Positions 52,401 to 62,461 of a stretch of 64,000 nucleotides of DNA are shown here, piece by piece. Positions within the stretch are counted from its first letter, which is position 1. Every line of letters begins with the position of its first letter. The notes beneath the pieces were generated by a model that was given only the letters and a program-made list of their open reading frames with translations, had not been told where the DNA came from and did no database searches. The translations under genes and the position numbers were made by a program. Origin of the DNA: Thelonectria olida (Eukaryota; Ascomycota; Sordariomycetes; Hypocreales; Nectriaceae); assembly GCA_020736575.1 (NCBI GenBank), contig JAGPYM010000022.1, positions 372,001 through 436,000 on the forward strand, written 5' to 3'.

Positions 52401-53702
52401 GTTGCAGGCCGATGCGTCTCGATTATCAGAGTAGAATATGGTAAAGATAAAGAGGATGACAATGTGGTACCAAAGTATGTCGTCAGCGGGGGAAAGACAG
52501 GTGAGGCACGGGCTCGGCGCCCTACCAAGCCAAGAAGACATGGTCAATTTATGGACAGGATGTTGCATGGAGACAGTGCAATGGTAAGTGGCGCCACTAA
52601 GGTAGGTAAAGAGTGCACCGTCACAGAGGCGCTGAGCCAACACTCCGACGCCCTTGATTGGTTTGTCTTTCGGGGTTGCACGCACCACTCCGTGATTGTG
52701 ATTGGCGGACCATCAGTGGGAGGGAGGAAACCGCATCACAGTCGCAATCTTGGTGGAATGGCCATGTGTGAGTGCGGGGGTCTGACGTAAAGACCGCCCC
52801 AAGTCCGCCCTGTTTGATTGACTTGAACTGTTGATCTGCAGCTAGCATGCATTCAGTTGGAACTGAAAGTTTGGAATCTCACCCGTGGGCGATCATTTCC
52901 TTGCACTCGGTCCCTTCCGCGCCCAACACTCGGCAAATGCTCTGCTCGCCTCTTCTTCCTGATTCTTCTCTCCTGGTTACTCGAGAGAAACTCTTACAGT
53001 GTTTCGAACGAGATACATGGCCGCCACCCTCATCAGACGTAGATGAGCCCCGACTCCGGGGGCTCCCCCTCAGCGCAGAAGTTATTCGCCTTGATCCGAG
53101 TTTTCAGAATTCATGATACCCCGTCATTCCGCAGAGCAAGTCGTCCAATCCTTCACCTGGTCGTTATCGCCAACCTACTACCCCTATTTAGATCATATTG
53201 TCGAGTGTCAACTCTTCGATCTGTCCGCTATTCATCTTGATCAATACACCCATATCTAAAGGTTGCGTAAACAGGCTACCGTGTGTTGTCATGTGATCTA
53301 TGGCCCGTGCCCTGCCGATCCGACGAAACGACTCAATTGTCAAGAAACAGGACCTGAGTCCAGTTTTGGATCGCTCTCTATTGTTAACTATTTTTAAAGA
53401 TATATTCTGATTGGGCTCATTAACCAAGCCACTGGGAGGCGAAGGACCAGAAAGTGGTCCCGACAGTTACCATGCTCCGTATCCGCTCTGATCTATACTA
53501 GAAGTTTCTTGGCTTGCATTTACTGTCCCAGGGTCAAAATTATAAAAAAAAAAAAAAAAAGCGAGGGGGTAAAATAGCACGTTTTGCATCTTGTGGTGGG
53601 AAATTTAATAGAAACTCTTATATTTGAGATACTACGTAGAATTTAGCCAACTACGCTCTGCGACTCATGAGCCGTCCAGGAAGGCGGTTCTGAATGTGAA
53701 TT
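52401..53702. other. Intergenic with A17 tract
   Basis: A 17-base poly-A run lies at 53544-53560 within AT-rich DNA. The frame at 52847-53116 has no domain. It probably holds the bZIP promoter region. Confidence 0.4.
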
Positions 53703-54433
53703 TCAAGGTGCTGTCAGCCGCGTAAACTTCGTATCACAGTCCGGACCAGGCATCTTAGGCTTCTTAGATCGGTCACGGCAATGTCGAAGGAAGTTACTCC
53801 TAGTTGAAAACTCACGCCCATTACAGCCATGATCCCAGCACTGCTTGGTTCGATAACGGGCGGGTTTTGTACGCTCTCTGTCCTTAAGACCACGATGGAC
53901 ACTTGAGATTATAAATGAGAATCATGAAGGCAAAGTAACATTTGGGTATTTAACTTACGGTTCTTGAGATATCGCTTTCGATTTCTCGGTGAAAAAGTGC
54001 CGCGGGCTTGAAGATACTTGAGATGATATCCCGGACGGACACGGTTGAGCTACCCCAGCCGGGAATGAGGAGATCTCAGGCTGAACAATTCCGCCTACTA
54101 GATCAAAAGGCATGTTTTCGTAAAAATTTGGAAGTGTCCTGTAGCAGATGAGTTTGACAGCTCGTCAAAATAATGAATAAACACGTACTTGAATCCAATT
54201 GACCACCACGGAGAGAGGTCAGGTATTGATGCCATTTCATCGAATTGAAGGCTAAATGGACACAATGGAGTCGTATCGTTGTCACCCTGAATAGAAATTG
54301 GGACATCGAGCTCCTGCGCAAGGGGAGCGGTGAGATCTTGGGAAAGGTAAGAAGGCGTGATAAGCTCATGTCCCAATGGCAACATTTCGTCATTTGTCGG
54401 GATACCAAAAGATTCGGAGAAGTTCGATTCCAT
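53703..54433 (-). CDS. C2H2 zinc-finger protein with truncated second finger
   Basis: Three exons join in frame to 207 residues: 54433-54189, intron 54188-54139 (GTACGT...ACAG), 54138-53959, intron 53958-53902 (GTAAGT...CAAG), 53901-53703. The N-terminal region is acidic and Ser/Pro-rich, as in activators. Near the end is a fungal-type finger [20 protein letters not shown] followed by HCRDRS: C-x4-C spacing and one clear histidine. The usual second histidine position is occupied differently. A second finger starts ([12 protein letters not shown]) but its first cysteine is Gly and the protein stops before its histidines. Probably a DNA-binding regulator; whether the shortened fingers fold is doubtful. 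Confidence 0.6.
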
Positions 54434-55403
54434 GGCGTCTAGAATTTGATTCGATGATTTGTAGTGTCGAGAGTTAGGGAGCTCGAAGAGAGTCAGAAAA
54501 TGAAGGATGAGGACGTTAGCTTTATAGTCTACGAACGACCACCACAACGCCACCCGCGGGCATTGAAGCACACAACTTGGCAGATGAGGCCGCCGGCTCG
54601 ATGACTTCCCGAGTACGTATGCCCCTGAGCTACATGCCAGAGGACTTCCTAGTTGGTGAGATGCTCATGATGGTGTGCCTGATACGCGTCCCCTCCTGCT
54701 TCCATAAAGGGAGGAGATGTACGGACAACCACCGGCAGAAGGCCTGTTAAGCCAGGTCATAAAAGAGGATCATCACACACTCCCAAGGCGTTTTGAGCTC
54801 AACCTCGACTTCTAACCGTCGGACGAACGGAACGGTGCCAATGCCTTCATGTGGTTGCAAGGGAGAAGCTCGACACGAGCAACCGGAAGGGATCGATCTC
54901 CGAAAGTATATCAAGGCGTGGAAAGGAGGCCTCGGCTCCTTTATTGCTCTATGATGTCTATGTACTTGCATCTGCTACATCAACTGGCGTCACGATGCAA
55001 TCTTAGGGAGTTCTGAGACAGCAAGATCCCCCTGATTTCGTATTATTGAACACGAAGAGGGGTCGCTTCCGGTGATGTTTCTTTATTTGGGTTTGGCGGG
55101 TCTTGGAGATGGGTGTATCGTGACATGCGGAGGGCTTCGCCCCCACCATGCGAAGAACAAGGCACACTTCGACGCATGACTTTCGGAACCTTGAGCATCC
55201 GGCGATCCTTTGTCAGTGAGCAAGTTATCTATAAAGACAGATTTACGATAGGAGTAGGGACCGTTGTGAATGATTTATTCCAAAGCTTATCCCTCGAACC
55301 GTTTCCCCCCCTTTTTGGTCCTCCATCACGCTCGGCAGGTCATAATACCGATACAACAGTCATCGACGGATTCATCCAGCCCACGGCACGCTAGTTCAAA
55401 CAC
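54434..55403. other. Intergenic, divergent promoters
   Basis: Lies between the divergent zinc-finger and sirtuin genes. The plus-strand frame at 55113-55394 shows no domain. Confidence 0.4.
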
Positions 55404-56466
55404 ATGATGATGCAACACGTTACTTTGAACTCTCACAGTTGCCTGCAAGACATCGCCGACATGTTGGAGGAGGCAAGGAAGGTGGTTGTTATGACTGGGG
55501 CAGGGATAAGTACCTCAGCCGGCATACCAGTAAGTATTTTTAATGATATTGACTTGCCCAACTTCGATGATTAATGTGAAATAGGACTTTCGGTCGAAGA
55601 ATGGACTTTATACAACAGCCGGAGTGTTCCTCAGAACTCCTACTGGGTATCGGGGACGCCCGCCCAATGCTCAAGATATGTTCGAGTCTAGAGTATTTTC
55701 TGATGAGCACTTACGGCCGGCATTTTACGAACTATGTACGCGACTACGGAATGAAGCAAAGAAATGTGAGCCAACAAAAACACACGAGTTTATTGGGCGC
55801 CTGCGGGATCTTAACAAACTCGCGCGTGTTTACACACAGAACATCGATCGCCTCGAAGAGAAGGTCGGCCTGTCGACTAACATCAACAAGGGTTTAGGGA
55901 CTGAAAATAAGAGGAAGCAGGACCAGATCGAGTGTGTGGCCCTCCATGGGACTTTGCATGAACTGCGGTGTTCCCTTTGCGGGCTGCAGGCCAGTTGGGA
56001 CACTGATTCCCGAGAGAGCTGCACCTTGTCAGGGCTCGCGCCGCCCTGCCCTTATTGTGCTAATAGCATTACCGCAAGAGTGGCCTTGGGGAAGCGAAAG
56101 ACCAGACCTGGCTATCTCCGACCCGACATAGTTCTTTATGGTGAAGAGCATCCCCGGTCCGAGTTGATTTCCACTATTACAGAGTATGACATATCCAAAG
56201 AGCCTGACCTTCTGCTCATCCTTGAGACTAGCCTCAAGGTACATGGATTCAAGGTCATCGTCAAGGAGTTTGCCAAGGCTGTTCACTGCAATGGAGGAAA
56301 GGTCATTCTCGTCAACAAAACGAATCCTGGGAAGCTTTGGGCCGGTGTCATAGACTACTGGGTCGAGTGGGACTGTGATGCTTGGGTTGTTGACATGAAA
56401 GGGAGGAAGCCATCAATGTGGTCGAAAAGAAAACGCTATCACCTGGGAAATGAATGTCAAGTCTAG
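55404..56466 (+). CDS. Hst3/Hst4-like sirtuin (NAD-dependent protein deacetylase)
   Basis: Two exons, 55404-55529 and 55585-56466, with a 55-bp intron (GTAAGT...ATAG), give 335 residues; three consecutive ATGs open the frame. Sirtuin motifs appear in order: GAGISTSAGIPDFRS (32-46) for NAD binding, TQNIDRLEEKVGL, the catalytic ALHGTLHELRC with H, a zinc tetrad formed by CSLC and CPYC, RPDIVLYGEEHP, and TSLKVHGFKVIVKEFA. The last two are the Hst3/Hst4 variants of the GEELP and GTSL motifs. This class deacetylates histone H3 K56 and affects silencing and genome stability in other fungi. The first Cys pair reads R-C-S-L-C, as normal. No break is seen. It is shorter than many Hst4 proteins because the acidic N- and C-terminal extensions are missing. 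Confidence 0.85.
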
Positions 56467-56769
56467 GTCTAGGTTAGAAACCCGGAATGTACACATTCTT
56501 GTTGGAAACTACCAAGGAATCCGTCCTCGGTGCATGATTGATTTTAGAAATTAACAAGGCAGTTCTTCGACGAGAGGAGGTCGTTGTCTAATGCCCTGTT
56601 CTATTAGATAATGTCGGATAAAAGGGGCAGGTCCAGCCAATGTGACTAAGAGGGGTCGAAGGGGGTTAAATCTCGACCTTGAGACACACGAGCAACAACA
56701 TCTTGAACACACACAGAGCATCTTATCAATTGAATAGCCTCGTCCTGGTCTCTCATATTACAACGGCAA

Positions 56770-58000
56770 TATCGATACAGATCTGAGAACTTGAAGGTGG
56801 ATTTGACCTTGGTTGCATTTCTAGTCAAAACTTCTGATTCTTCTTCTGAGTTGAGCTTTCTGGTTCGCCAGCCGTCTCCTCTTCTCCTTGAGAGCCTTTA
56901 GTTGCTCTTGATAATACGGAAGCCCCCTCTCTGTCCTTGACCTAACTTGCGATCCCGACGGAGTTTTTGAGGTGCCACCATACCTTTCGAGTTCTCTGAC
57001 AGTTTCACTGAGATTCTTTCCGACCGCCGAGGCTCTACGGTAAGTTGAGTTGGCTTGCGCCTTCTCCGAGACTTCCGGGTTGGACCGGTGCTGCGACTAG
57101 GGATTCGCAGGGCCTTCATTTGGGGAACCAAAGCAAATTCTTCATAACGCGTGGGACTGTTCATTTCGGTTGGAGACCCAGGCTCTTTGCGTTTTGGGAA
57201 GAACTCAGGCCCCCATCCTGTCGAGTCTTGAGATTTAACCCTAGGAGACTTTTCGTGATAAACAGAGACCTTAGCCCGTACGATATGGCCTACACTACTG
57301 GTCAGAATCTGCTAAAAGATTATGCATCAGAGAGCCAACCTGTACTGTCTCTGTTGTCAGTTGGATTTGGGTCAGACGTGTCCACCGGAGGACTAGTATT
57401 ATGCTTTTCGAGAGGCATGTGTTTCGAATTCATTTGTTCGTTCTCAGCATGAGAGAGATTATCGCCAAAAATAGGAGAAGACATTGTTGTTAAACGTGGG
57501 AGGTCTGAGGGAAGTATTGAGTAGTGGTGGGAGACGATCTGAAGCAATGGGTTAATGGCGTGGATTTATATTCTCCTGGCTCGGCGTTGAGCTCCCGAAT
57601 AGGGGTATATCCAGGCATCATACAGATCCGGAGAGGGACATGTGCCCTATACGGATAGGATTCCGACTGACGGCGCAACTTGATACTACGAGGTAGCTCT
57701 AGGTCCAAGTGGTACATGGGGAGGCCTCCTGATTCGAAGGAGCGGATCAATGTAATATTAGATGTCATGCGAATCCTGAAATGCAGTCGCATTAATAGAA
57801 CTTCATGGATGAGGATTTGCGCCCCCCGGTCCAACAACCTGGATCTTTCGAGCCCAAGACAGTTCTATACTTGTCTATTTCAATCTTGTAAGGCAGATTC
57901 TGAATCCTCTAGAGAAGAGAATAAATGCCGCGTCTCTGAGACTATGGAAGTGGCGGTGTTTGCCAGGGGCCGTTTGTTGGTCGGGCAAGAGATCTCGGGA
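56770..58000. repeat. Dispersed duplication, copy C
   Basis: Parallels copy B from the tail (CAGATCTGAGAACTTGAAGG at 56778) through the small gene, CCAGGCATCATACAGATCCG, TTGATACTACGA GGTAGC, AGGCCTCCTGATTCGAAGGA and AGAGAAGAGAATAAATGCCG at about 57.91 kb. A kinase-gene piece related to copy A follows at 58.39-58.60 kb. Confidence 0.75.
56821..57484 (-). pseudogene. Small basic repeat-family protein, broken copy C
   Basis: The ATG at 57484 begins MSSPIFGDNLSHAENEQMNS and continues EKHNTSPPVDTSDPNPTDNR to an intron-like donor. Exon 2 holds the basic clusters RKSRRRRKPTQ and EPRRSERIS. Near 57000 the frame shifts (LSENSKGM instead of RELERYGGTS), so the coiled-coil end GLPYYQEQLKALKEKRRR is read only in another frame. 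Otherwise very like the intact copy at 22 kb. Closest to copy B in the C-terminal part. Confidence 0.6.
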
Positions 58001-59352
58001 TAGCCGGTCGAAGGAGACACGAGGGCTGTGAGCCGAAGCCGAAGACGCCTTTGCCAGTATCAGAGACATCCTTGTTAAACATGTCAAGGTTAATGGCTTA
58101 GTGAAGCCAGGGGGGCAATATTGTCGTAAGATTGCTCACATGAGCCCATTTTCTCTGAAGGGTGCTTCCTCATGCGTACCTCTCCTCTTTGTCCCAGGAC
58201 CCCGCAGGAGGTGGGCATCCATTGCTACTTCGTTGATACAAAGATGCACAGCCAGGCAGCTGTCGATCTTGGAAGAGGCTTTGCCTTTTCGTTGGGGGTT
58301 AACCTTATATGAGATGACTCATGTAGGGTGAAACCATTCCTCCGATTGTTCCTGAATACTACCCATCTTCAGCATCCTGAATTCTTGTGAGGCAAATGAC
58401 TTGATCTTAACCATTGCGAAGGTAGATAAGAAGTGGGCTTCGCTCATGTGTTCCATTTTCTTGTCCTGCGGGGTTCCGTTATTGATCAGTTCTAACTGTC
58501 CAACGCCTGGAATAGCTTATCCCAATCTTGTGAATTAAAAGCACAAACTTCTTCCACTGAGGGAAACCCCACGAACTCCCCCTCAGCATCCAAGAATCTA
58601 TTTTGTGTTTGCCCTTCATCCTTCGTGCTCTCAACCAAAAGACACCGCAAACCCCCTTAATAAAGCATGGTCAGTCGCTAAACACCAAATTCCCATGGTG
58701 AACTCACGCTGTGTATACTTCTTCTTTCTCACTTTATGGCTCGACTGCCCGGCCCTAGCGAGTAACGCATTCCACGACCCTGCTTCTTTGACTTTCCAAG
58801 TGGGTGTTGTCGCACGACGCGGCCTGTTCTTCTTCCGACTCGTGTATGTGATCGCCGGAGAGGTAGGATGTGTTGGATCTGACTGTGCTCCATCAAGATG
58901 TCTAGAAGGGTCATGATGCCCAGCAAAGTTTGCCTGTTCCATGGCGGTAGAGGAGAACATTCTCAACAGAAGAGGGCGGGAGAGGAAGATGAAGATGAAG
59001 AGGAAAGGAAATCTGAGTCCCAGAGGGGCGCCAGCGTAGGCATTATATACTCACGGGGTGGCGGTGTAATCTAACCTTGTATCTAAATATGGTACGCTGC
59101 TGCTTCAGATTTCGTCACACTGGGAACCTCTCAAGTTACAAAGGTGGGTGAATTAATCGTCTTACTATCTCCCGATTCAGGATACTTCCGTCCTGTGCAT
59201 GAGCTAGCTGCGTTTCAAACTGCTCACCATCTCTTGATAGCTCACAACAGCTGTTGTCCATTGTTCTTGGTTAGGCAGTGGGTTCGCCTCGTTTGAACAA
59301 TATAGTGAATGTATTCTTATGTGTGTATTCTTGAATTCTGCAAATTCTATAT
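58001..59352. other. Intergenic with kinase-gene repeat fragment
   Basis: 58390-58600 repeats 24020-24190 of the kinase-like pseudogene (AGAAGTGGGCTTCGCT, AACGCCTGGAATAGCTTATC). A plus-strand frame at 58695 begins with a hydrophobic leader (CVYFFFLTLWLDCPALAS) but shows no further similarity. A minus frame at 58631-58966 is unsupported. Confidence 0.45.
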
Positions 59353-59700
59353 TTACATGAGAGTGATCGACGCCGGATAATGGTCTCCATGCTCGCGAGC
59401 TGCATGGTTGGCAAAGTGTTGGTCAGTTCCGAGAATTGCCCGACAATCGCCATAGGGGCAGTTAAACGGCATTTCGATCCTCCGAAGATGCTGAGAACGA
59501 ATATGCCTTGCCAGACTATCGACGCGCCATTTCCTTTGCCGCTGCTCCTCACCGACTTCTAAATCTCTCCATCTGCAAAAGGGACATGTCCGTGAAGCTC
59601 CCTGCGAACCTGCGGTTTTTGGAACCGTCACACCTGTAGCGGTGTCGTGTTTCACTTCCAATTCCAGCTGAGAAGAGCTATGGGGCTGATCATTGATGGG
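59353..59700 (-). pseudogene. C2H2 zinc-finger protein tail, interrupted by the LINE
   Basis: The minus strand encodes CPFCRWRDLEVGEEQRQRKW, then LARHIRSQHLRRIEMPFNC and CPYGDCRAILGTDQHFANH followed by AAREHG to a stop. Two fingers are visible, C-x2-C...H-x4-H and C-x4-C-x12-H-x4-H, resembling the C-terminal fingers of fungal DUF3435/FluG-type proteins and akin to the remnant at 2.7 kb. Upstream the reading frame passes straight into the 3' end of the LINE at about 59700, so the 5' part of this gene was lost or displaced by that element. Confidence 0.5.
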
Positions 59701-62461
59701 TTGCGTTGAGGCTTGCGAATCGGCTTCCGCTCTCGCCGAGGGCAAGCGCCAGTCTCTTCATCGGCGAGATGTACCTTCGGCTCCCTGACACTTTGAGTGT
59801 CGCGAGCGGGTGCTTCTTTGGCAGCGTGTGCACATTGATGTACATCCTCATTCCGGCCAGAGCATGTCGCTCGCGTACTGTTTGGACGTTGGCCTCCGCT
59901 TCAGCTATTGCTGCCGCCACCGTTTGGAAGGCTCCCGTGATGGCCCGCGCTCCTATTTTCTGTGCCCTGTTGAGCTCTTTCAATTCCCTCTCGCCGCGCG
60001 CATGCGACCATACGACAGATGCGTAGTCCATGGCTGGGGCCACGGTTGCGACGAAGAGTTGTCTGGCAGCTTGTGGTGGCAGCATCCTGAGTCTCCGTAG
60101 ACACATGGCTGCCGAGAGACCTTTCGTGGCGGCCTTGGCCATGTGTTCCTTGAACCTGAGCTCCGCGTCCATGATTACCCCTAAGAGTTTGGCCTTCGCC
60201 TTCGGCTTGACTTCTACTCCATTGATCATGAATGGCGCCTCGCTGGTGCGTTCAGCTACGCGCGTGAAGTGGACAATTGCTGTCTTGTCGTGCTCAAACG
60301 TTGCTCCACTGCGTTTCCCCCACGCCAGTGCCCGGTCGATGATGGCCTGTATGCCGTCTCTGTTCGCCTCCGCTGTTGGCCCCGTGACCCAAGCCGAGTA
60401 GTCGTCGACAAACGCTATCGATCCGCCTTTAGAGTCAATCTTGCTTTGTACCAGGTCTGCGTTGAAGAACAGGAAAAGCACAGGCGAAAGCGGCGATCCC
60501 TGGGGAAGGCCGGCTTGCAGCAGCTCCCGTTGCTCTGATGTGTAGTCGTTCACCACGATACTGGCTGTACGGTTGGAGCAGAACGCTTCCACCCATTGCA
60601 CCAGCTTCTTCGGGATGCCTCTTGCTGTCAGCCTCTGTAGCAGTCTGTCATCGAACACGCCGTTGTACGCGCCTTTGATGTCGAAGCTGGCCAGGCTGAC
60701 CACCTTGCGGTTCCGCCATGCTTTGTACACTTGTTCTTGGAAGAGCAGCAGTGCCTGCTCTGCCGACCGCCGTTTCCTTGCGCCAAAGTGGTTTGTAGGC
60801 AGGAGCCCGAACGTCTCGGCGACGTACGAGATCCTGTCCGCCACCACTGCTTCGAGCACCTTGCCCAGCGTCGACAGCAGCGAGATCGGTCTCCATGCCT
60901 TTGCGAGCGCATAGTCGCCCTTGTCCGGCTTCTTGAGCGGGATGATCTTGGCGCTCCTCCACTGGTTTGGCAGCTGTCCTTCATCCAGTGAGGTGCGGAA
61001 CAGATGCATCACGCGTTCCTTGACCACCGGCCACAGTTGCTTCCACACCACCGCTGGCAGGCCGTCTTCTCCGGGTGCTTTCCACGCCTTGGCTGCCATG
61101 ACTTTCTCCTCCACCTCCTCCACCGTCAAGTCTGGCATGGCCACTTCTCTCCGCCACGGTCGTGGACCTTCGTCTTCGATGGTTGCTGGTAGCGGCGGGA
61201 AGAATGCCGTCAGCAGTTCTTCTGCCTGTTCCGCTTTGTCCTGCGTTGTCGTCCCGTCCGCCCTTTTTAGCCGGGGGATTTTGTCGCCGACCATGTCGCC
61301 ACCAGGTTTGAGGTATTTGGCCGCTTGCCAGATATTGGCGCCGTCTGCGAGGAAGTCGTCCCAGTGGGCCTTCTTCTGTCTTCTGATACTGTCGTGATAC
61401 TCTTTGGATGCTACCATCGCCCGGCTCTCTAGGTTTTCCTGTCTATGGCCTGCCCGCCGCTGCGCCCTCGCCAGGTTTCTCCAGTACGTGTAGGTTTTTC
61501 GGAGTCGAGTAAGGTCAGTGGTCCACCATCTCTTGGCGTATGGCGATGGCTTCGCTCGCGGGACCAGCGCGTGGATTGCGCCGAGGAACGCCTCCATCAG
61601 CCTATCCGTCTGTGTCTGAACCCCGCCGTCCCATGGGAGGAGTGCCAGCTGATCTTTCACTCTCTCCTTGATCGCATTCCACGGTGCATTCTTGAAGAGC
61701 AGTCTCGGACTCGCCGTCCTCTCCGGTGTCGTGAGGTCAAACTCTGTCTGGATTGCCCTATGGTCCGACCCGTGTTCGGTTTGGTGTATGCCACAGTGAA
61801 CCATCTCTTCTGCCAGTTCGGACGACGCAAGCATCAGGTCGATCGTGCTTTCCGCACCACCCCTCTCCCAGGTCTTTGTCCCTCTGCGGAGGAGACTGAG
61901 GAGGCCATGCTCGTCCATGAGGTCGATGATTGGATCTGCCTCCCCTTGGCGTCTGCCTGTCACCTCGTCACCCCCCCATAGTTGGTCGTGGCGGTTGAAG
62001 TCGCCTGCCAAGATCACGTCCGTTCTTTTCCCTGTGCTGTTGCGGAAGCCCGTCATCACCCTGTGCAGTTGCTCCATTGCCGTGCGTAGAGCATTCTCAT
62101 TACTCCCTTCCACATATACCGATACCACCAGGACGTCCCGGTCGGGCAGTCGTATTATTGCTCCCGTCAAGTCGGCTGACGGTATCGGCACCTGCTCCGC
62201 CTCTAGATCCCTGCGGATCCAGAGCATGCTGCGGATCGGCCATCGCATCTCATGTCTCTTCGTTGGTGTAAATCTCGTCCAGTTTCTGTGGTTGTTCGGC
62301 GCTGTCACCACCGCACCGTCAATGTTCAGCGCGTATGGTTCGGCGACTGCCAGCACCGCGTAGTCCCGCAAGTCTTCATCGTTAATCATGCTCAGTTGCA
62401 CTACATCCCTCTTCCCCACGTTGAGCTGGAGGATCTGGAGGTTAGTGCACATTGTTGCCAT
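59690..62461 (-). CDS. LINE ORF2 protein: endonuclease and reverse transcriptase, lacking RNase H
   Basis: Start chosen at the ATG at 62461 (ATMCTNLQILQLNVGKRDVV), which overlaps the end of ORF1 by 20 bp. About 923 residues are uninterrupted. APE-type endonuclease motifs: LQLNVGK, AEPYA, GDFNRHDQLWG and GSDHRAI. Reverse transcriptase: SFDIKGAYNGVFDDRLLQ, GLPQGSPLSPVLFLFF and AFVDDYSAW with the catalytic FVDD. The C-terminal region continues to SPMKRLALALGESGS, then ends at 59690 where Tad-clade proteins would go on into an RNase H domain. The 3' end is therefore missing although the rest is open. A 0.68-kb copy of its endonuclease region lies at 13.6 kb. Confidence 0.85.
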   Translation of the reverse strand: MATMCTNLQILQLNVGKRDVVQLSMINDEDLRDYAVLAVAEPYALNIDGAVVTAPNNHRNWTRFTPTKRHEMRWPIRSMLWIRRDLEAEQVPIPSADLTGAIIRLPDRDVLVVSVYVEGSNENALRTAMEQLHRVMTGFRNSTGKRTDVILAGDFNRHDQLWGGDEVTGRRQGEADPIIDLMDEHGLLSLLRRGTKTWERGGAESTIDLMLASSELAEEMVHCGIHQTEHGSDHRAIQTEFDLTTPERTASPRLLFKNAPWNAIKERVKDQLALLPWDGGVQTQTDRLMEAFLGAIHALVPRAKPSPYAKRWWTTDLTRLRKTYTYWRNLARAQRRAGHRQENLESRAMVASKEYHDSIRRQKKAHWDDFLADGANIWQAAKYLKPGGDMVGDKIPRLKRADGTTTQDKAEQAEELLTAFFPPLPATIEDEGPRPWRREVAMPDLTVEEVEEKVMAAKAWKAPGEDGLPAVVWKQLWPVVKERVMHLFRTSLDEGQLPNQWRSAKIIPLKKPDKGDYALAKAWRPISLLSTLGKVLEAVVADRISYVAETFGLLPTNHFGARKRRSAEQALLLFQEQVYKAWRNRKVVSLASFDIKGAYNGVFDDRLLQRLTARGIPKKLVQWVEAFCSNRTASIVVNDYTSEQRELLQAGLPQGSPLSPVLFLFFNADLVQSKIDSKGGSIAFVDDYSAWVTGPTAEANRDGIQAIIDRALAWGKRSGATFEHDKTAIVHFTRVAERTSEAPFMINGVEVKPKAKAKLLGVIMDAELRFKEHMAKAATKGLSAAMCLRRLRMLPPQAARQLFVATVAPAMDYASVVWSHARGERELKELNRAQKIGARAITGAFQTVAAAIAEAEANVQTVRERHALAGMRMYINVHTLPKKHPLATLKVSGSRRYISPMKRLALALGESGSRFASLNATHQ

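Noticed and set aside
53544..53560. A17 run as the tail of a retroposed gene
   Set aside because: No LINE or SINE sequence or target duplication was visible on either side.
60648..60984. Short minus-strand frames inside the LINE reverse transcriptase
   Set aside because: They are out-of-frame shadows of the intact ORF2 protein.
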